Origin: Paraburkholderia podalyriae
Lineage (GTDB): Bacteria; Pseudomonadota; Gammaproteobacteria; Burkholderiales; Burkholderiaceae
Length of the DNA stretch: 64,000 nt
Direction of reading: 5' to 3'
NCBI RefSeq assembly: GCF_014397785.1
Contig: NZ_VZQQ01000030.1
Span: 1-64,000 of the forward strand
Part shown: piece after piece, positions 42,690 through 51,460 of the stretch
How positions within the stretch are numbered: position 1 is the first letter of the stretch
Layout of the letters: the number at the start of each line of letters is the position of its first letter
Position numbers and translations under genes: made by a program
The notes under the pieces: generated by a model
Told to the model about the DNA's origin: nothing
Seen by the model: only the letters and a program-made list of their open reading frames with translations
The model's database searches: none

Positions 42690-45600
42690 AAGTCGCCGCA
42701 GCCGTGCTGCGCGTTGATCAGCATGCAGCTGTTCAGATTCGGCTGCGAACGCACCCGCTTCCATTCGACCGCGAGGAGGTCCTGATTCTCGCCCGGCGCC
42801 GTCGTGCTGAAGAGCGGCTGGTTCGAGCCAATACAGATGTTGGTGCCCTGCAGATTGTTTTCGTAGACGAACGTCTGCTGCTGGCTGCTGAAAAACGTCT
42901 GCAGACCGCTTTGGGCGACCGGATTGGGGATCGGGCCCTGCGGGTTCGGAAACGGGACCACCATCAGCGTGCCTGGCACGTCCTTGACGATATAGCCCAC
43001 GCTGGACGTGAAGTTCGGGATGATCGGATAACCGCCCGCTGGTGAAGTCAGACTGGCCGTGGTCGTCTCCGAGCCGCTCAACGTGGCGGCGGCGGTATCA
43101 CCGTTGATCAGGCCGCTGGTCGTGTAGGTGAAGGCCGGATTCGGCGCGCCGACGTAGCGCGTCGCGCCGTCCGCGGTGACCGTGACCGTCGGCTGCGCGA
43201 CATAGACGAAATGATTGCCGGCGGTAGGCACGGTGCCGCCCCAACTACAGCCCGAGCCGAACAGGCAGCCGTAGAAATTGGGCTGCGCGGTGTTCGGCTG
43301 CACGCTGCCGCGTGTCCCGGTCCTCCAGGTGCTGCCCCAGATTCGCCATGCGTTGCCGGCGCTGAGCGTGCCGGACCCGGCATCGACGAAAACACCGTTC
43401 TCCATCACCAGATCGATTGAGCCGCCCGCGCTCAGATTCGTATTCGGAGCCGTCGCGGACGGCGTGCTCGCGCCCAGCCCGATATTGCCGGTCGTAGCGG
43501 TCGCGACGAGGCTGCCGCTCAGCGTGGAGTTCGTCACCGACATCGGGCTCGACTGGCTCGCGGCGGAGTCGAACGTCCGGCTCGTCAGCGGACCGATCAC
43601 GAAGCCATGCGAGTTCGAGAAGGTGACGGTCCCCGCATTGGCCATCGCTAGCACGGCGACATCGTTTTGCGGATCGGTCAGCGTGAAGGAACCGGGGCCG
43701 GCGAGGATCAGCCCGGCGCTCTGGATGCCGCCAGGGTCCGTGACGGGACCGGCCGAAAGCAGCATCAAGGTCTGGCCCGGGGTCGAGATGCCGTACGTCA
43801 GCGCGATCCCTTGACTGCCCGCGCCCGGGTTGGACAGCGTCAGATTGTTCGCGAAGCCCGGACGCGTCGGCACGCAAGGCGAGCCGCCCGATGCGCACTG
43901 CCCGCCGACGGTGATGAGCCCGGTTTGCGTGCTGGACCCGAGCACGATGCTGGGAATCGACGCGAAGGTCGAGAAAGTCGGGGCGTCAATGCCGAGGCCG
44001 CCGCCCGTGCCGAGCAGCGTGATCGGCGTCGCGTTCTGGGCGGTAATCGCGAAGCTCGCCGGGTCCACCGACGCCGGCATGATCGACAGTACGCCGCCCG
44101 GCGACGACAGCGCCGCTTGCGTGATGGCGAGACTGCTCGCCGTGCCGTCGTTGAATGCGCGCAACACGATCGAACCGGGATTCGCGGTCGAGATCGTCAC
44201 GTTGTTGCCCGCGACACTGAAGGTCGCATTCGTCAGCCCGAACTCGCTCTGCTCGGTCGCGGGCACCGCCGCGCCGATCGCGACGCCCGGATCGGACGTC
44301 GTGGTCGAACCGGCGATGCCGATGGTGGTGGCGGGCGACCCCGTCGCGCTGATCGTGCCGTTGGCGATCAGCACGCCATAGTCGCTTTGCAGGTTCGGAC
44401 TGCTGCCGGCGGGCCCGCTCACCGCGCCACGAATATCGATCGTGCCACCGCTGGTCGACGTGATCGTCGTGCCGTCGGCGATCAGCACACCCTGGACGAA
44501 GGGACCGGTGCCGCTGCCGAACAGACTCACCGTGCCCGTTCCGGTCGTCACCGAGACGGGCGCGGTCTGGATGCACTCCCCGCATAGCGTGTTCTCGAAC
44601 ATCAGCCCGATCACCGAGTCGCCGTTGACCGCGGGTCCCACGCTTTGTCCGCTGAACTTGATGTTGCCACTCGTCGACTGGACCGACGAGCCGTGCATGT
44701 CGAGCCCGATACTGACGTTCATATTCGACGCCACGCTGCCCGCGGCGGAAATGTCGCCGCTGCCGGTGCTCAACGTGGTGCCGTAAAAATAGACGCCGTG
44801 CGCGAAGGTGCCCCCGGTGACATTTCCTGTCACGCCGATCGAGCCGGCCGTGTTGGCGATCGTGGTGTTCTGGATCTCGACGCCAAAGCCCCCTTGCGCG
44901 CTTTGCGACACGCTACCGGCGAGCGTGATCGCACCGGCCGAACTGCCGAGCCCGGGTTGCAGCGCGGGACCCTCGCCCACCGTGGCGGCGCCGCTCAGGA
45001 ATACGCCGATCCCGGCGCCGCCAACGGCACGGCCATTCACGCTCAGCGCCCCGCTCGTCGTGTTGGCGGAACTGCCGGACAGCAGCACGCCGATGCCCTG
45101 ATCCTCGAGATTCGAACTGCCGCTGCCATCGATGGCGAGCGCGCCGCTGCCGCTTTGAATCACGTTGTCGCCGACCACGGATACGCCGTCGTTGCCTCCG
45201 CCGCCGGCGGTGGCCGTGCCGGTGATGCCCAGCGCGCCGCTCGTCGTCGCCAGCGAGCTGGTCCCGCTGATCGCTACGCCGTCGGCGTTCGGGCCCAGCG
45301 CGACGCCCGTCAGCGAGAACGCGCCGCGCTCCGTGGAAATATTCGACGCGTTGATGAAGATGCCCGACGACGACGTGACCAGGTAGCCGATCGCCACGCC
45401 ATTGAGCGGGAACGTGCCGGTGGCCGTCAGATCGCCGCCCGCCGTGTCGATGCTCGACCTCTGGATCAGCACCGGGCTCGCGCCGCCGCTTCCCAACGTC
45501 ACACTGCCGCCGTTGGTGTTCACCGTGACGCCCTGCAACGAGACCAGACTGAGCGGGCTCGAGCCGCCCACGTTCGCATCGAATACGAGGCTGAGCGGCC

Positions 45601-47185
45601 CCGCGCTCGACGTGATGTTGTTGTTGACCAGCACCGATCCGGACGCGCTGAGCTTCAGCGTGGCGCCTTGCGCGACGGTCGTGACGTTGAGCGGCGCGTC
45701 GACGACGATGTCGCCCGCGCCGTTGTTCGGATCAGTCCCGGTCACGACCGTCACCGACGTGCCGAGGCCCAGCGGACCGGTGAGCGCCGTGTTCAGGATG
45801 AACGAAGTGCCGGTGATCGGCCCGAACGTCATCGTGTTGGAATCGGTTGCGGTTTGCGTTTGGACCGGCGTCGCGGAGACATCCGGTATCTGCGTCACGA
45901 TGTCGACCTCGAACGGATCGAGCAGCCACCTGCCGCCCCGACCCTTCGCCGCCGATGCGTCGATGGCCATGCCGGTCGTGTCGAGCGAGTGGCCGGACGT
46001 CTCGATCAAGCCGCCGTTGCCGCCCTGCGGTCCACCCTTCGCCGTCAATGTGCCGTAAATGCGGCTGGCCGTTTCGCTGTAAGCCACCACGTTGCCGCCA
46101 TTGCCGGCGGCGAGCGCATCCGCATGGATGCCGGCGCTCGGCGACATCCAGATCGCATTGGCATTGCGCACCGAGGGGTCCGCGCCCGCCGGGCCGCCGC
46201 CGAAGTGCACGATACCGCCGCCCGCGGCGCCGCTCGCATCGACGTAGGCTCCGGCCAGCAGCGCCACGTCGTAGCCGGTCACATCGATCCTGCCGCCGTT
46301 TTGCCCCGCGCCGCCGCTTGCGTCGAGCGTACCGCTCACCTGCGTCACGCCGTGGGTGCCGCCGTCGAGCAGAATGTGCCCGTCGTGCTCGCTCAGGCTT
46401 TGCGCGCGCACGATGCCTTGCTGGTTGATGACCGTGCCGGCCAGCGCGTCGGCCGTCTGGGCGCTCATGACCACGCTGCCGCCGTCGGCGGCGAGCACGC
46501 CGGTATTGCCGATCAGCGCGTGCGCCGCTCCCGCGTTGATCTTGAGCGTGGTCAAACCGTCGCCGGCGAAGTCGACGGTGATGTCGTTGCCCGCGCCCAG
46601 CGCGACGGTGCCGAGTTTCGCGCTGACCGTGCCGCTATTGCTGACGGAGCCGCCGAGCAATGCGATGGTGCCGCCCGCGGCCGCCGTCAGCGAACCGGCA
46701 TTGCTGAGCGCCGCCGCAGATGCGCCCACGAAGTGGAAGTTGCCGGCGAGGAAGTCGGCATTGGAGAGATTGAGCGTCGAGGCGATCATCGAACCCACGT
46801 TCACCGAGGACCCCGGCGCAAAGATCACTCCCGCCGGATTGACGAGAAACACCTTGCCGTTGGCCTGCAAGCGTCCGGCGATCACGCTGGGGTCGTTGCC
46901 CACCACGCGGTTGAGCAGCGCGGACGAAGCCGACGGCTGGGAGATCCTGACCGCTTCGCTGCCGCCGATCGAAAACGTGTTCCAGTTGACGATTGCGTTG
47001 GACGAACCCTGCGTGATGTTCAGCCGCCCCGCGCCCGGCGAGTTGATGCTGACCGTGCCGGCCACCACCTGGGCACCGGTCGGATTCGCGAGCGCGAGCG
47101 GCAGATACGATGCCGCGAACAACGCGGCGACCGCGCCGGCGATCGTGCTCGCAGGCCCCGGTCGCATCTTGCATGGCTTGTTCAT
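42686..47185 (-). CDS. TpsA: filamentous-hemagglutinin-type exoprotein
   Basis: The protein has 1499 residues. The ATG at 47185 follows GAGGTGTGC. The signal peptide (about 1-33) ends ASYLPLALANPTG. The TPS secretion domain (about 34-280) has SINSPGAGRLNITQGSSNAI, VNWNTFSIGGSEAVRISQPS, LNRVVGNDPSVIAGRLQANG and KVFLVNPAGVIFAPGSSVNV. A very long Gly/Ser/Thr/Asn-rich beta-helix follows, then an MBG-type domain near the C-terminus (VTVTADGATRYVGAPNPAFT). It ends with a short tail holding three cysteines (at NICIG, NSCML and GCGDF). It is exported by TpsB, encoded 47 bases upstream. Possible roles are surface adhesin or contact-dependent factor; no C-terminal toxin module is visible. Confidence 0.92.
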   Translation of the reverse strand: MNKPCKMRPGPASTIAGAVAALFAASYLPLALANPTGAQVVAGTVSINSPGAGRLNITQGSSNAIVNWNTFSIGGSEAVRISQPSASSALLNRVVGNDPSVIAGRLQANGKVFLVNPAGVIFAPGSSVNVGSMIASTLNLSNADFLAGNFHFVGASAAALSNAGSLTAAAGGTIALLGGSVSNSGTVSAKLGTVALGAGNDITVDFAGDGLTTLKINAGAAHALIGNTGVLAADGGSVVMSAQTADALAGTVINQQGIVRAQSLSEHDGHILLDGGTHGVTQVSGTLDASGGAGQNGGRIDVTGYDVALLAGAYVDASGAAGGGIVHFGGGPAGADPSVRNANAIWMSPSAGIHADALAAGNGGNVVAYSETASRIYGTLTAKGGPQGGNGGLIETSGHSLDTTGMAIDASAAKGRGGRWLLDPFEVDIVTQIPDVSATPVQTQTATDSNTMTFGPITGTSFILNTALTGPLGLGTSVTVVTGTDPNNGAGDIVVDAPLNVTTVAQGATLKLSASGSVLVNNNITSSAGPLSLVFDANVGGSSPLSLVSLQGVTVNTNGGSVTLGSGGASPVLIQRSSIDTAGGDLTATGTFPLNGVAIGYLVTSSSGIFINASNISTERGAFSLTGVALGPNADGVAISGTSSLATTSGALGITGTATAGGGGNDGVSVVGDNVIQSGSGALAIDGSGSSNLEDQGIGVLLSGSSANTTSGALSVNGRAVGGAGIGVFLSGAATVGEGPALQPGLGSSAGAITLAGSVSQSAQGGFGVEIQNTTIANTAGSIGVTGNVTGGTFAHGVYFYGTTLSTGSGDISAAGSVASNMNVSIGLDMHGSSVQSTSGNIKFSGQSVGPAVNGDSVIGLMFENTLCGECIQTAPVSVTTGTGTVSLFGSGTGPFVQGVLIADGTTITSTSGGTIDIRGAVSGPAGSSPNLQSDYGVLIANGTISATGSPATTIGIAGSTTTSDPGVAIGAAVPATEQSEFGLTNATFSVAGNNVTISTANPGSIVLRAFNDGTASSLAITQAALSSPGGVLSIMPASVDPASFAITAQNATPITLLGTGGGLGIDAPTFSTFASIPSIVLGSSTQTGLITVGGQCASGGSPCVPTRPGFANNLTLSNPGAGSQGIALTYGISTPGQTLMLLSAGPVTDPGGIQSAGLILAGPGSFTLTDPQNDVAVLAMANAGTVTFSNSHGFVIGPLTSRTFDSAASQSSPMSVTNSTLSGSLVATATTGNIGLGASTPSATAPNTNLSAGGSIDLVMENGVFVDAGSGTLSAGNAWRIWGSTWRTGTRGSVQPNTAQPNFYGCLFGSGCSWGGTVPTAGNHFVYVAQPTVTVTADGATRYVGAPNPAFTYTTSGLINGDTAAATLSGSETTTASLTSPAGGYPIIPNFTSSVGYIVKDVPGTLMVVPFPNPQGPIPNPVAQSGLQTFFSSQQQTFVYENNLQGTNICIGSNQPLFSTTAPGENQDLLAVEWKRVRSQPNLNSCMLINAQHGCGDF

Positions 47186-47232
47186 CGCACACCTCGGCAC
47201 AGATTCCTGCTGCTTGTCGTTGCGGTTGCCTG

Positions 47233-48906
47233 CTAGAACGTCTTGGTCAGTTGCACGTAAAAGCGCGGCAGCTTGTCGTTGCCGGTCGTATCGGGCCCGG
47301 TCGTGCGCCATGCGACCGTACCCTGCAGCGAAATGCCGCCCGGCGCGGCCCAGAACGCGCCCAGACCCACGCCGCTGCGCGTGATCACGTTCGACCCCTG
47401 GCCCGGACGCGGCGTGGCGTTGTACCAGCCCGTACCGAAGTCGAAGAAGGTGAACACGGTCGCCCGCGCATCGATGGCAAAGCGCCCTTCCAGCGTGGCG
47501 ACGAAACCCTCGTCGACCAGTGCCTCGGACGGCGAATAAGCGCGCACCGCGCGCGGGCCGCCGAGCAGGAAGCGCGACGAACTGTCGAGCGTGGTCGCGG
47601 CCCACTGGCCGGACACGCCGGCGAACACGCTGAGCCGCTCGGTGACCGCGTTCAGGCGGTTGGCGAAGAAGGTGGCGCGCAGTTCGTTGCCTTGCGTGTC
47701 GCGACCGAGCGGCGAAGCATCGAGTGCCTCGGCCTCGGCGTTGCGAAAATGCAGACTGCCGATCAACAGCTCGACATCCGCGCTGTTGAAACCGCCGCCG
47801 AACAGCGCGTCGCGGCTTTCGTAGCTCAGCCCGATGCTGCCCTCCACGAGTGATCTGGGATTGTGTTGATCGACGATGCCGACGTTGTCGATCAGGTCGC
47901 GGTACTCGAAATTGACGCGCCCCAACAGGCTCTGGTTGCGTGTGCGCACGAGCGGATGCGTGAGCGTGAAGTCCACCACGGTCGCTTCGCCCTGCGCGTC
48001 GAGCGACGCGAACTCCCGGCCGAGCACATAGTTGAGCCGCGATACCGCGACCCCGACGCGCGTGCCTTGCGCATTGATCGGCGCTTCATAGCCGACGCGC
48101 CCGTAGAGGGTGTCGCCGCGTTCGCTGCCGAGCAGCCGCAAGTCCAGGTTGTCGCCGATCATGAACGGCGAATTCAGACGAGCGAGCGCACCGAGCCGCC
48201 ATGTGCCGCTCGACTGCGTGCCGAAGTTGTCGACGTCGAGCGCAAAGGTCCAGCGTTTGGCCGGCGCGACGTTGATGGTCAGATCGACCGTGCCCGGCTC
48301 GTCGCCCGCTTCGATGGCTGACGACACCTGAATACCCGGCAGATCGGACAGCAGCAGCATGGTCCGTTCGAGTTCGTGTTGCCGCAGCGGCTTGCCGGTC
48401 GGAATCTGCGCGACGCGCTCGCGCAGCAGGTCTTCGCGGATCGGCGTGCCGGCCGCGATGTCGAGCCGTACATGGCCGACGCGCCCTTCGAGCACGCTCA
48501 ACTCGACGTTGCCGGACGTGACATCCTGCGGCGGGATCACCACCTGCGCGAGCAGGTAGCCGTGATCGCGATAGACCTGCGTGATGCGCGCGGCAATCGC
48601 TTCGAGCCCGGCAAAACTCGTTTCCTTGCCGAGCTTGTCCTGAACGGGCGCAAGCAGCGCGTCGCTGGAAATCGTGTCGTTGCCCTTGAGCGTGATGCTC
48701 TTCAGCAGGAAGGCCGGACCGGGCGTCGCCACGGGCGCGGCCGGCGGCGGCACGGCGGGCAACGCCTGATTGCCGGTAGGCGGTGCCGGACGGGTCTCGC
48801 GCGGCGCCGTCTGGTTCAGGATGCTGCCCGCGTTCGGCAGCGTCTGGCCCCACGCAAGCGCACTACCGCAGGACACCGCCGCGGCGATCAGTCGGAGTCT
48901 GTTCAT
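47233..48906 (-). CDS. TpsB: ShlB/FhaC-type outer-membrane transporter
   Basis: The protein has 557 residues. A signal peptide (LRLIAAAVSCGSALAWGQTL) precedes a Pro-rich linker, then POTRA domains (about 65-215: LKSITLKGNDTISSDALLAP, VYRDHGYLLAQVVIPPQDV, LSVLEGRVGHVRLDIAAGTP). The C-terminal part is a 16-stranded barrel with RTWRF-like alternation and a VRAYSPSEALVDEGFV segment, a variant of the VRGY signature on the inserted loop. The last residue is Phe (FYVQLTKTF), as required for barrel assembly. It secretes the TpsA encoded next. The CHAT protease gene ends 12 bases upstream, so the three are probably one operon. Confidence 0.93.
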   Translation of the reverse strand: MNRLRLIAAAVSCGSALAWGQTLPNAGSILNQTAPRETRPAPPTGNQALPAVPPPAAPVATPGPAFLLKSITLKGNDTISSDALLAPVQDKLGKETSFAGLEAIAARITQVYRDHGYLLAQVVIPPQDVTSGNVELSVLEGRVGHVRLDIAAGTPIREDLLRERVAQIPTGKPLRQHELERTMLLLSDLPGIQVSSAIEAGDEPGTVDLTINVAPAKRWTFALDVDNFGTQSSGTWRLGALARLNSPFMIGDNLDLRLLGSERGDTLYGRVGYEAPINAQGTRVGVAVSRLNYVLGREFASLDAQGEATVVDFTLTHPLVRTRNQSLLGRVNFEYRDLIDNVGIVDQHNPRSLVEGSIGLSYESRDALFGGGFNSADVELLIGSLHFRNAEAEALDASPLGRDTQGNELRATFFANRLNAVTERLSVFAGVSGQWAATTLDSSSRFLLGGPRAVRAYSPSEALVDEGFVATLEGRFAIDARATVFTFFDFGTGWYNATPRPGQGSNVITRSGVGLGAFWAAPGGISLQGTVAWRTTGPDTTGNDKLPRFYVQLTKTF

Positions 48907-48918
48907 CGGTGTAGGTGT

Positions 48919-51183
48919 TTATTCCTGTTGCTGACGCGCGATGGTCAAACGCCAGCCACCCATCAGATCGAATGGCGCCCAGAAGAACGGATGCGCGAAA
49001 CGCGGCGTGTGCAGCACCGCCAGTTGCGCGGTGCGCATCGCGTCGATCGCGTCATGGCCTTGCGCGAGCTGCGCGTAGAAGGTGCGCATCGTCAGCGCGC
49101 TCGATTCGTCCGCGACCGGCCACATCGATACGATCAGGCTGGTGGCGCCGGCATAGAAGAACGCCCGCGTGAAACCGAGAATTTCGTCGCCGCGCGCGAT
49201 CCGGCCAAGCCCGGTTTCACAGGCCGACAGCGTGACGAGCGAGACGTTGTTGAGCTTGAGGTTGTAGATGTCTTTCGCCAGCAGCGAGTCCGGGCCGTCG
49301 GCCGGCTGCGTCGCGGGCGCGAGCAGGATGCTCGAATGCAACGGATCGATCGTGTCGGCCTGGGCGTGCGTCGCCACGTGCAACACGCGTCCGGCGGGCG
49401 CGTTGTCGCGAAAGCTCAGACGCGTGGCATCGCTATGCAGAAACACCTCGTTGCGCGCGAACAGCGGCGCGATGCCTTGCACTTCCGCCTCGGCGCCCGG
49501 CAGCGCATAGGCGGGCGTGATGCTCGGATTGCCGAACGCGACCAGATCGCTCGCGATCTTCTGCTGGCGTTGCGCGAGTTGTATCGCGACACTCGCCGAC
49601 GGTTCGAGCGCAATCGCATGGCGTTCGATCAGAAAGCCGTCGGCATCGTGCAGTGCCTGAAACGGCAGGTAGTGCAGCGCGCCGTGCGACACGATGATCA
49701 GCCGCTCGTTCGCGCGCAAGCCGAGCGGCGCGATCAGCAACGCGTCGAGCTTGTCGCCGTAGGTCAGCGCGGCCGCTCGCCGGCGCACGATCGCGTTGCG
49801 CAGGTCGGTCACGGCGGCATCCATGTCCGCGCGCGCAATCGGCAACGTGTGGCCGGTGAGACCGTCGTTGCGCACCACCCAGACGATCAGCTCGCTGGGC
49901 AGGCTGTGAAATTCGACGATCGCTTCGTTGGGCCGGAGCGCGCTGCGCGTCGCGGCAAGGCTCGGCACCTGCCCGTTCAATTGACGGTCGTCGACGCCGG
50001 CGTCGACGCGGTTGCGCACCACGTCGAGCAGCGCACGCGCGCGGCTGCGTTCGGACAGCTGCCAGGCGCTCTCGTAGTCGCCGGTTTCGACCGTCAGCTT
50101 GATCGCTTCTTCGAATACCGTTTGCGTGTCGCCGAACAGCGCCGTCTTGAACTCGTCGCTGCGAAAGCGCGCGCGGATTTTCTCGGACTCGTCGATCGCC
50201 AGCAGGTAAGCTTCGCGCGCATGCGGCTTGTCACCGAGTGAGAGGTCGGCGCGGCCGATTCCTTCGTGAGCCCATAGGCGGTCATAGTTGGCGTCGCTGG
50301 AATTGCCGCTTTGGCTCAACAACGTTTCGAACGCGCGTCGGGCGTCCTCGGGCTTGCCTTCGGCCAGCAGCAGATTGCCCTCGATGCGCTGGTAGGCGGG
50401 CGCGAGCTCCGCGCTGGCCGGTGCGCCGAGTGCATCGAAGCTTTGGCGCGCGCCACCCGTATCGCCATCGGCGAGTTGCGCGTTGACGACCGACATCAGC
50501 ACCAGCGGCTTGTAACGCGGCGACGCGGTCGTGAGCGCATCTTCGTAGGCGGCCAGCGCCTGTTGCGGTTTGCCCCGGCGCAACGCGACATCGCCGAGCA
50601 CCTTGTTGGCCGGCGCGTAGACCTGCCCGGGCGCCTTGGGTGTCGACGCCAGGGCTTCGCGGGCGTAGCGTTCGGCGTTGTCGAGGTCGCCCGCATAGCT
50701 GTACGCGATTGCGAGGTCGCGTTTGGACAGGGCCGCCAGATCCGCGTTGCTGGTCTGCCCGGCCACCACCAGCGCGCGCGCCGCGGCATCGACGCTGTCG
50801 CGAAAGTCGCCGCGCTCGGCGGCCGCGACGGCCATGCTGCAATAGTCGTAGGCGGGAAGTTTGACGCGGTCGCGCGACAGCAGCAAACGTCCTTCGGACG
50901 TCAACGTGTTGATCGTTTCGGCGTCGCGTTCGCGTTCTTCGGCCTGACGGAAGCCGAACGACTCGGGGGCAAGTGCCGGCGCGCTGGCGGGCCGCGCCGC
51001 GGCAGCGGACGCGCCGGCGGCCAGCACACCATCCGCTCCGCCCAACAACATCGAGCCAATGACGAGCGCGCCTGTGATCCACGCGGTATCGATGCGCCGT
51101 GGCCATGCAAGGACAGCGCGCCGCGAATGGCGTTGCACGACGCTGTGTGCCATCCCGCTCGATAAGCCCTGGCGCTCGTTCAC
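48919..51183 (-). CDS. TPR-CHAT domain protease-like exported protein
   Basis: The protein has 754 residues from the GTG at 51183 (AGGAAG upstream); TTG at 51198 or ATG at 51153 are alternatives. An N-terminal hydrophobic segment (WITGALVIGSMLLGGADGVL) suggests export or membrane anchoring. TPR-like helices follow (about 100-330: GDLDNAERYAREALASTP, RGKPQQALAAYEDAL). The C-terminal CHAT caspase-like domain keeps the His of VLHVATHAQAD (about 603) and the Cys of LVTLSACETGLGR (about 654), then GATSLIVSMWPVADESSALT. The catalytic dyad is intact. Exported CHAT proteins next to TPS systems might process the exoprotein or sense envelope state; the substrate is unknown. Confidence 0.88.
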   Translation of the reverse strand: MNERQGLSSGMAHSVVQRHSRRAVLAWPRRIDTAWITGALVIGSMLLGGADGVLAAGASAAAARPASAPALAPESFGFRQAEERERDAETINTLTSEGRLLLSRDRVKLPAYDYCSMAVAAAERGDFRDSVDAAARALVVAGQTSNADLAALSKRDLAIAYSYAGDLDNAERYAREALASTPKAPGQVYAPANKVLGDVALRRGKPQQALAAYEDALTTASPRYKPLVLMSVVNAQLADGDTGGARQSFDALGAPASAELAPAYQRIEGNLLLAEGKPEDARRAFETLLSQSGNSSDANYDRLWAHEGIGRADLSLGDKPHAREAYLLAIDESEKIRARFRSDEFKTALFGDTQTVFEEAIKLTVETGDYESAWQLSERSRARALLDVVRNRVDAGVDDRQLNGQVPSLAATRSALRPNEAIVEFHSLPSELIVWVVRNDGLTGHTLPIARADMDAAVTDLRNAIVRRRAAALTYGDKLDALLIAPLGLRANERLIIVSHGALHYLPFQALHDADGFLIERHAIALEPSASVAIQLAQRQQKIASDLVAFGNPSITPAYALPGAEAEVQGIAPLFARNEVFLHSDATRLSFRDNAPAGRVLHVATHAQADTIDPLHSSILLAPATQPADGPDSLLAKDIYNLKLNNVSLVTLSACETGLGRIARGDEILGFTRAFFYAGATSLIVSMWPVADESSALTMRTFYAQLAQGHDAIDAMRTAQLAVLHTPRFAHPFFWAPFDLMGGWRLTIARQQQE

Positions 51184-51460
51184 TTTGACTTCCTGCAATC
51201 AGGCAAAAGGAAGCGGCTGCGACGGAATGCGCACAACCCGCAAGCTGCACGCAGCGGTTGACTAACACCGTATAGACGAATCCGGCCTACCGATTTTGAA
51301 ACCCGGCGGATGAACGAGAGACCACCGCTCAGGCGCGCACGCCCGCCTGTTTTCAAAAATTGGCCCGCCTGATCGTCTTAAAGATGGACGCGCGTGCGCG
51401 TGAGGGTGGCGCTCGCGTGTGCCGGGCTCTGCCGTCGTACCATCCAGGGAGCCAAAGCCG

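Noticed and set aside
42686..43100. C-terminal contact-dependent inhibition toxin in TpsA with an immunity gene
   Set aside because: The C-terminus holds an MBG-type domain and a short tail without a toxin-like module, and no small immunity gene follows; the next gene is on the other strand.
44645..47236. Very long rightward open frame opposite the TpsA gene
   Set aside because: Arg/Ala/His-rich sequence without any recognisable domain; it is the mirror of the GC-rich third codon positions of the exoprotein gene.
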